Translations under genes and position numbers: made by a program | Shown here: positions 61,319 to 64,000 of the stretch, one piece after another | Layout of the letters: each line of letters opens with the position of its first letter | How positions within the stretch are numbered: the stretch's first letter is position 1 | Assembly: GCA_943370595.1 (NCBI GenBank) | Contig: CALRRO020000008.1 | Span: 1 to 64,000 of the forward strand | DNA length: 64,000 nt | Source of the DNA: Piscinibacter sp943370595 | GTDB taxonomy: Bacteria > Pseudomonadota > Gammaproteobacteria > Burkholderiales > Burkholderiaceae_C | Direction of reading: 5' to 3' | The notes under the pieces: model-generated | Databases searched by the model: none | Told to the model about the DNA's origin: nothing | What the model saw: only the letters and a program-made list of their open reading frames with translations

Positions 61319-61927
61319 ATGACGGTGGACGAAGCCCCCCTGATCCTGCGCGATCCGCACACCCTGCTCGAGCAGACGCTGCGCCAGTGGCACGACGGCG
61401 ACGACCTCTGGGTGTTCGGCTATGCCTCGTTGATCTGGCGCCCGGAGTTCGACGCCGACGAGCAGCGCGGCGCCGCGGTGCACGGCTGGCACCGCGCGCT
61501 GCGCATGCGCTCGCGAATCAACCGCGGCACGCCGGAGCGCCCGGGGCTGGTGTTCGCGCTGGTCTCGGGCGGCTCGTGCCGCGGCGTGGTGTACCGGGTG
61601 GCCCGCGCACGGGCCGAGCGCGAACTGGAACGACTGTGGGAGCGCGAGATGCCCACCGGCGTCTACGACCCGCGCTGGCTGCCCTGCCGCACGGCAGGCG
61701 GCACGGTGCGCGCGCTGGCCTTCACGCTTGATCGCGCCAGCCCGGCGCACACCGGCAGCATCGCCGATGCGGACCTGCTCGACATCCTGCGCCACGCCCG
61801 TGGCCGCTACGGCAGCACGCTGGAGTACCTGCTCGAAACCGCGGCAGGCCTGCGCCGCTGCGGCATACGCGACCGCGAGATCGAGCGGCTCGAGAAACTG
61901 GCGCTGACGCTGGTCGGGCGCGGCTGA
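61319..61927 (+). CDS. ChaC-type gamma-glutamylcyclotransferase
   Basis: 202 residues. WVFGYASLIWRPEFDADEQRGAAVHGWHRALRMRSRINRGTPERPGLVFAL matches the ChaC N-terminal signature (the YGSL-type loop), followed by SGGSCRGVVYRVARARAERELERLWEREM, and a C-terminal helical tail. ChaC proteins release 5-oxoproline from glutathione in the cytoplasm. The catalytic Glu is expected in the ERLWEREM segment. Divergent from the OmpA-domain gene. Confidence 0.9.
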   Translation: MTVDEAPLILRDPHTLLEQTLRQWHDGDDLWVFGYASLIWRPEFDADEQRGAAVHGWHRALRMRSRINRGTPERPGLVFALVSGGSCRGVVYRVARARAERELERLWEREMPTGVYDPRWLPCRTAGGTVRALAFTLDRASPAHTGSIADADLLDILRHARGRYGSTLEYLLETAAGLRRCGIRDREIERLEKLALTLVGRG

Positions 61928-61934
61928 CGGCCGG

Positions 61935-62561
61935 CTAGAGCCGCTGCGCCGGGCTCGCGCCCTGCTGCGAGGCCAGGCGCACGCTTTCCAGGTCGGCCTC
62001 GGTGTCGACGTCGATCAGCACGCCCGGGTCGTCGACCTCGACGCCGATGGCCGGGTAGCGCGCCACCAGGCGCCGCGCGCCCTCGTCGCCGCGCAGGGCG
62101 ATCAGCTCCGAGTACAGCTCGGCCGAGAAGCCCACCGGGTGTCCACGCACGCCCTTGTGCTGGGCGAAGACCACCGCGTGATGCGCCAGCTCGCGTGCCA
62201 CCTCGAGCAGCGTTTCGCTGCGCACCATCGGCATGTCGCCGGGCAGCACCAGCCAGCCGGCGGCGTCGGGCATGGCGCTGACGCCGGTGGCGATTGAGTA
62301 GCCCATGCCCAGCCCGTCGTGGCCAGGCGTGCCGACTTCCGGCAGCACGATGACATCGCGCGCGGCGACGCTGCGCCGGGCCACGTCGGCCAGGGCTGCG
62401 GTGGTGACGACGACCACCGGCAGCTGCGTGGCCACCGCATGGCGCAGCGTCGTGGCCAGCACCGTCGCGCTGCCCAGGCGCTGGGCGAGCTTGTGGTCGG
62501 CGCCGAGGAACCGGCTGCCCCGCCCCGCCGCCAACACGATCACCCCCGGCTGCGCCGCCAT
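61935..62561 (-). CDS. MobA/MocA-like nucleotidyltransferase
   Basis: 208 residues of the MobA-like NTP transferase family: VIVLAAGRGSRFLGADHKLAQRLGSATVLATTLRHA (7-42), WLVLPGDMPMVRSETL (the Asp-Met-Pro loop) and GHPVGFSAELYSELIALRGDEGARRL. The MocA branch adds CMP to molybdopterin for xanthine-oxidase-type enzymes such as the IorAB pair at 10433, but sequence alone does not separate it from MobA-like proteins of other use. Start 62561 (MAAQPG) chosen; the frame is open to 62639. Confidence 0.83.
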   Translation of the reverse strand: MAAQPGVIVLAAGRGSRFLGADHKLAQRLGSATVLATTLRHAVATQLPVVVVTTAALADVARRSVAARDVIVLPEVGTPGHDGLGMGYSIATGVSAMPDAAGWLVLPGDMPMVRSETLLEVARELAHHAVVFAQHKGVRGHPVGFSAELYSELIALRGDEGARRLVARYPAIGVEVDDPGVLIDVDTEADLESVRLASQQGASPAQRL

Positions 62562-62674
62562 CCCGTCGTCCTTGTTGTTCGTTGATGTTGTGGGACAAGA
62601 ATGGGATCCATGCACCGATCGAGGTAGTGGGACGTTCACCTAAGGCCTTCCCCGTAAGCAGATTTGCCTAGCAA

Positions 62675-62707
62675 CACCTGTCAGGTGGGTAAGCCCTAGG
62701 ATAGGGC
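62675..62707. promoter_or_regulatory. Two small inverted repeats in the pdxH 5' region
   Basis: CACCTG-T-CAGGTG (62675-62687) is a near-perfect palindrome and GCCCTA-GGA-TAGGGC (62693-62707) a 6-bp stem with 3-nt loop; the second lies 23 bases before the pdxH start. They could be an operator and a leader hairpin. No regulator is assigned. Confidence 0.4.
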
Positions 62708-62729
62708 TCCAGAGTCAGGACACCCCGCC

Positions 62730-63377
62730 ATGAGCGACCCTTCCCGTGCCATCGCCGACCTGCGCAAGAGCTACGAGCGCGACGAGCTCGACGAGTCGGC
62801 CAGCGCCGCCGACCCGCTGCAGCAGTTCGAGCACTGGTTCCGTCAGGCGCTGGCCGCCGAGCTGCCGGAACCGAATGCGATGACGGTGGCCACGGTGGGC
62901 GCCGACGGCCGGCCGTCGACGCGGATCGTGCTGATCAAGGGCTACGACGCGCGCGGCATCGTCTGGTACACCAACTACGAGAGCCGCAAGGGCCACGAGC
63001 TGGCCGGCAACCCGCACGCGGCGCTGCAGTTCCACTGGGTCGAGCTCGAGCGCGTGGTGCGCATCGAGGGCCGTGTCGAGAAGGTCGATGCGGCCGAGTC
63101 CGACGCCTACTTCCAGTCGCGCCCGCTCGACTCGCGCATCGGCGCCTGGGCCTCGCCGCAAAGCCAGGTCGTTTCGTCGCGCACGGTGCTGGTGACCAAC
63201 GCGGCGCGCTACGGTGCGCAGTACCTGCTGCACCCGCCGCGGCCGCCGCACTGGGGCGGCTACCGGCTGGTGCCGGACCGCTGGGAGTTCTGGCAGGGCC
63301 GCAAGTCGCGCCTGCACGACCGCTTGCGCTACCGGCTCGACGGCGGCCAATGGGTGCGCGAGCGCCTCGCCCCCTGA
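62730..63377 (+). CDS. pdxH: Pyridoxamine 5'-phosphate oxidase
   Basis: FMN enzyme making PLP from PNP or PMP. 215 residues: LRKSYERDELDESASAADPLQQFEHWFRQA at the N-terminus, AMTVATVGADGRPSTRIVLIKGYDARGIVWYTNYESRKGHELAGNPHAALQFHW in the FMN domain and the C-terminal RPPHWGGYRLVPDRWEFWQGRKSRLHDRLRY typical of PdxH. Full length. Divergent from the nucleotidyltransferase gene across 168 bases that include two small palindromes. Confidence 0.96.
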   Translation: MSDPSRAIADLRKSYERDELDESASAADPLQQFEHWFRQALAAELPEPNAMTVATVGADGRPSTRIVLIKGYDARGIVWYTNYESRKGHELAGNPHAALQFHWVELERVVRIEGRVEKVDAAESDAYFQSRPLDSRIGAWASPQSQVVSSRTVLVTNAARYGAQYLLHPPRPPHWGGYRLVPDRWEFWQGRKSRLHDRLRYRLDGGQWVRERLAP

Positions 63378-63398
63378 GGCGCTCGCGCAGCCCACGGC

Positions 63399-64000
63399 TC
63401 AGAAATCCACGCGCAGTCCGGCCTTGATGGCCCGGCCGGGCAGCGGCGAGAGCTCGCGCACCGAAGCGATCGTTGCCGCATTGAAGGCCAGCGTGTCGCC
63501 CACGTTGCTCAGCTTGACGAAGGCCAGCGCCTCGTTCGCACCGAGCGTGAAGCGCCGCGACACCGCCAGGTCGAGCAGCGAGTGCCCGGGCGTGGCCAGG
63601 TCGGTCGCCGGCACGCGACTTTGCTTCTGCACGTGGGACAGCGAAGCCGACAGCGCCCATGGGCCCTGGCTCGCGTCGGCACTCAAGCGCAGTCGCGCCG
63701 GCGCGATGCGCGGCAGCGGCTCGCCGCGGTCCAGGTCGTCGGCACGCAGCAGCTCGAGCTGCGCGCCGAGGTCCACCTCCCAGCCGGCCAGTGGCAGGCG
63801 GTGCTTCGCCTGCGCCTCGATGCCACGCAGGCGCGCGCGCACTGCGCGGAACACGTACTCAGGCACGCTTTCGATGTTGCCGTCCTCGTCGACGACATCC
63901 ACATCAGCCCCGGTGGCGGCCAGCGAGATGTAGCGCGAGAAGCGCGTCTCGAAGGCCCCGATGCGCAGCTCGCTGCCCGCGTCCGCCCAGCGCAGCGCCA
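63399..64000 (-). CDS. TonB-dependent outer-membrane receptor, C-terminal end (cut by window edge)
   Basis: The last ~200 residues of a TonB-dependent receptor; the frame is open to the window end. Visible barrel strands include SELRIGAFETRFSRYISLAATG, VPEYVFRAVRARLRGIEAQAKHRL and DLAVSRRFTLGANEALAFVKLSNVGDTLAFNAATIASVRELSPLPGRAIKAGLRVDF, the last ending in Phe as barrel proteins do. VARELxPxPGRxI is the TonB-receptor C-terminal signature. The ligand is not predictable from this fragment. Confidence 0.9.
   Translation of the reverse strand, partial: ALRWADAGSELRIGAFETRFSRYISLAATGADVDVVDEDGNIESVPEYVFRAVRARLRGIEAQAKHRLPLAGWEVDLGAQLELLRADDLDRGEPLPRIAPARLRLSADASQGPWALSASLSHVQKQSRVPATDLATPGHSLLDLAVSRRFTLGANEALAFVKLSNVGDTLAFNAATIASVRELSPLPGRAIKAGLRVDF

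Overview
The window is GC-rich DNA (roughly 70% by eye) packed with short intergenic gaps, many ATGA start/stop overlaps and a uniform GC-biased codon usage. The gene content (glgBCA-pgm, edd-eda, livHMGF, a Bug-family binding protein, an AscD-type ferredoxin reductase, iorAB-like molybdenum hydroxylase genes, lolA/ftsK/rarA) fits a free-living betaproteobacterium of the order Burkholderiales, of the Rubrivivax/Methylibium/Leptothrix kind. The assignment to order is an inference from gene content, not from a marker gene.

Layout. 1-5188: glycogen synthesis operon (3' end of glgB, glgC, glgA, alpha-phosphoglucomutase). 5181-10348: a sulfatase-modifying-factor-fold exported protein, an exported protein of unknown function, a thioredoxin-fold protein, uvrD and a Crp/Fnr regulator. 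10382-12903: a divergent two-subunit molybdenum hydroxylase (IorA/IorB type) with a perfect palindrome in the divergent promoter region. 12962-25264: patatin phospholipase, GMP reductase, a DUF4397 lipoprotein, an orphan response regulator, an S41 protease lipoprotein, valS, a degenerate D-2-hydroxyacid dehydrogenase, galU, tusA, a Nudix hydrolase and cysM. 25361-30158: tRNA-Leu(CAA), rhomboid protease, an S1C-fold pseudoprotease, an SDR protein, an AscD-like reductase and a Bug-type binding protein. 30159-30642 holds no gene but carries a strongly structured, probably repeated element. 30643-34182: livHMGF on the minus strand.

The main find is at 34437-45235. The chromosomal rarA (mgsA) gene is cut into a 5' piece (45235-44788) and a 3' piece (35323-34437) by a 9,470-bp island. 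The island is one minus-strand operon: VPA1267-family protein, RecD2-like helicase, a GmtY-type tyrosine recombinase, a GmtZ/VPA1269-type integrase, GmtX, and finally a complete second rarA. This is the Gamma-Mobile-Trio (GMT) gene set, here in what looks like a betaproteobacterium. The island disrupts a recombination ATPase gene and brings its own replacement copy. A 6-bp repeat (CGGTGG) flanks the island, and removing one repeat plus the island restores an exactly in-frame 442-residue RarA. The replacement rarA is recoded at the position equivalent to the insertion point (CAGTGG), which would be expected to protect it from being a target. CTATGTAT-type repeats sit at both ends, one of them on the predicted promoter of the island operon.

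45316-64000: a short unknown protein, an outer-membrane-barrel-like protein, lolA and ftsK, a YwqK/MORN-type repeat protein, an exported intradiol dioxygenase with a DUF2891 protein, a PPC/DUF296 protein, a beta-CASP metallo-beta-lactamase protein, a DUF4010/MgtC-type membrane protein, a conserved unknown, a Lys/Ala-rich exported peptide, a CaiB/BaiF CoA-transferase, a prolyl-4-hydroxylase-like oxygenase, the Entner-Doudoroff pair eda-edd with a HexR-like operator, an OmpA-domain protein, a ChaC-type cyclotransferase, a MobA/MocA-like nucleotidyltransferase, pdxH and the 3' end of a TonB-dependent receptor gene. Glycogen synthesis (glgBCA, pgm), galU and edd/eda together describe hexose-phosphate storage and an Entner-Doudoroff route.
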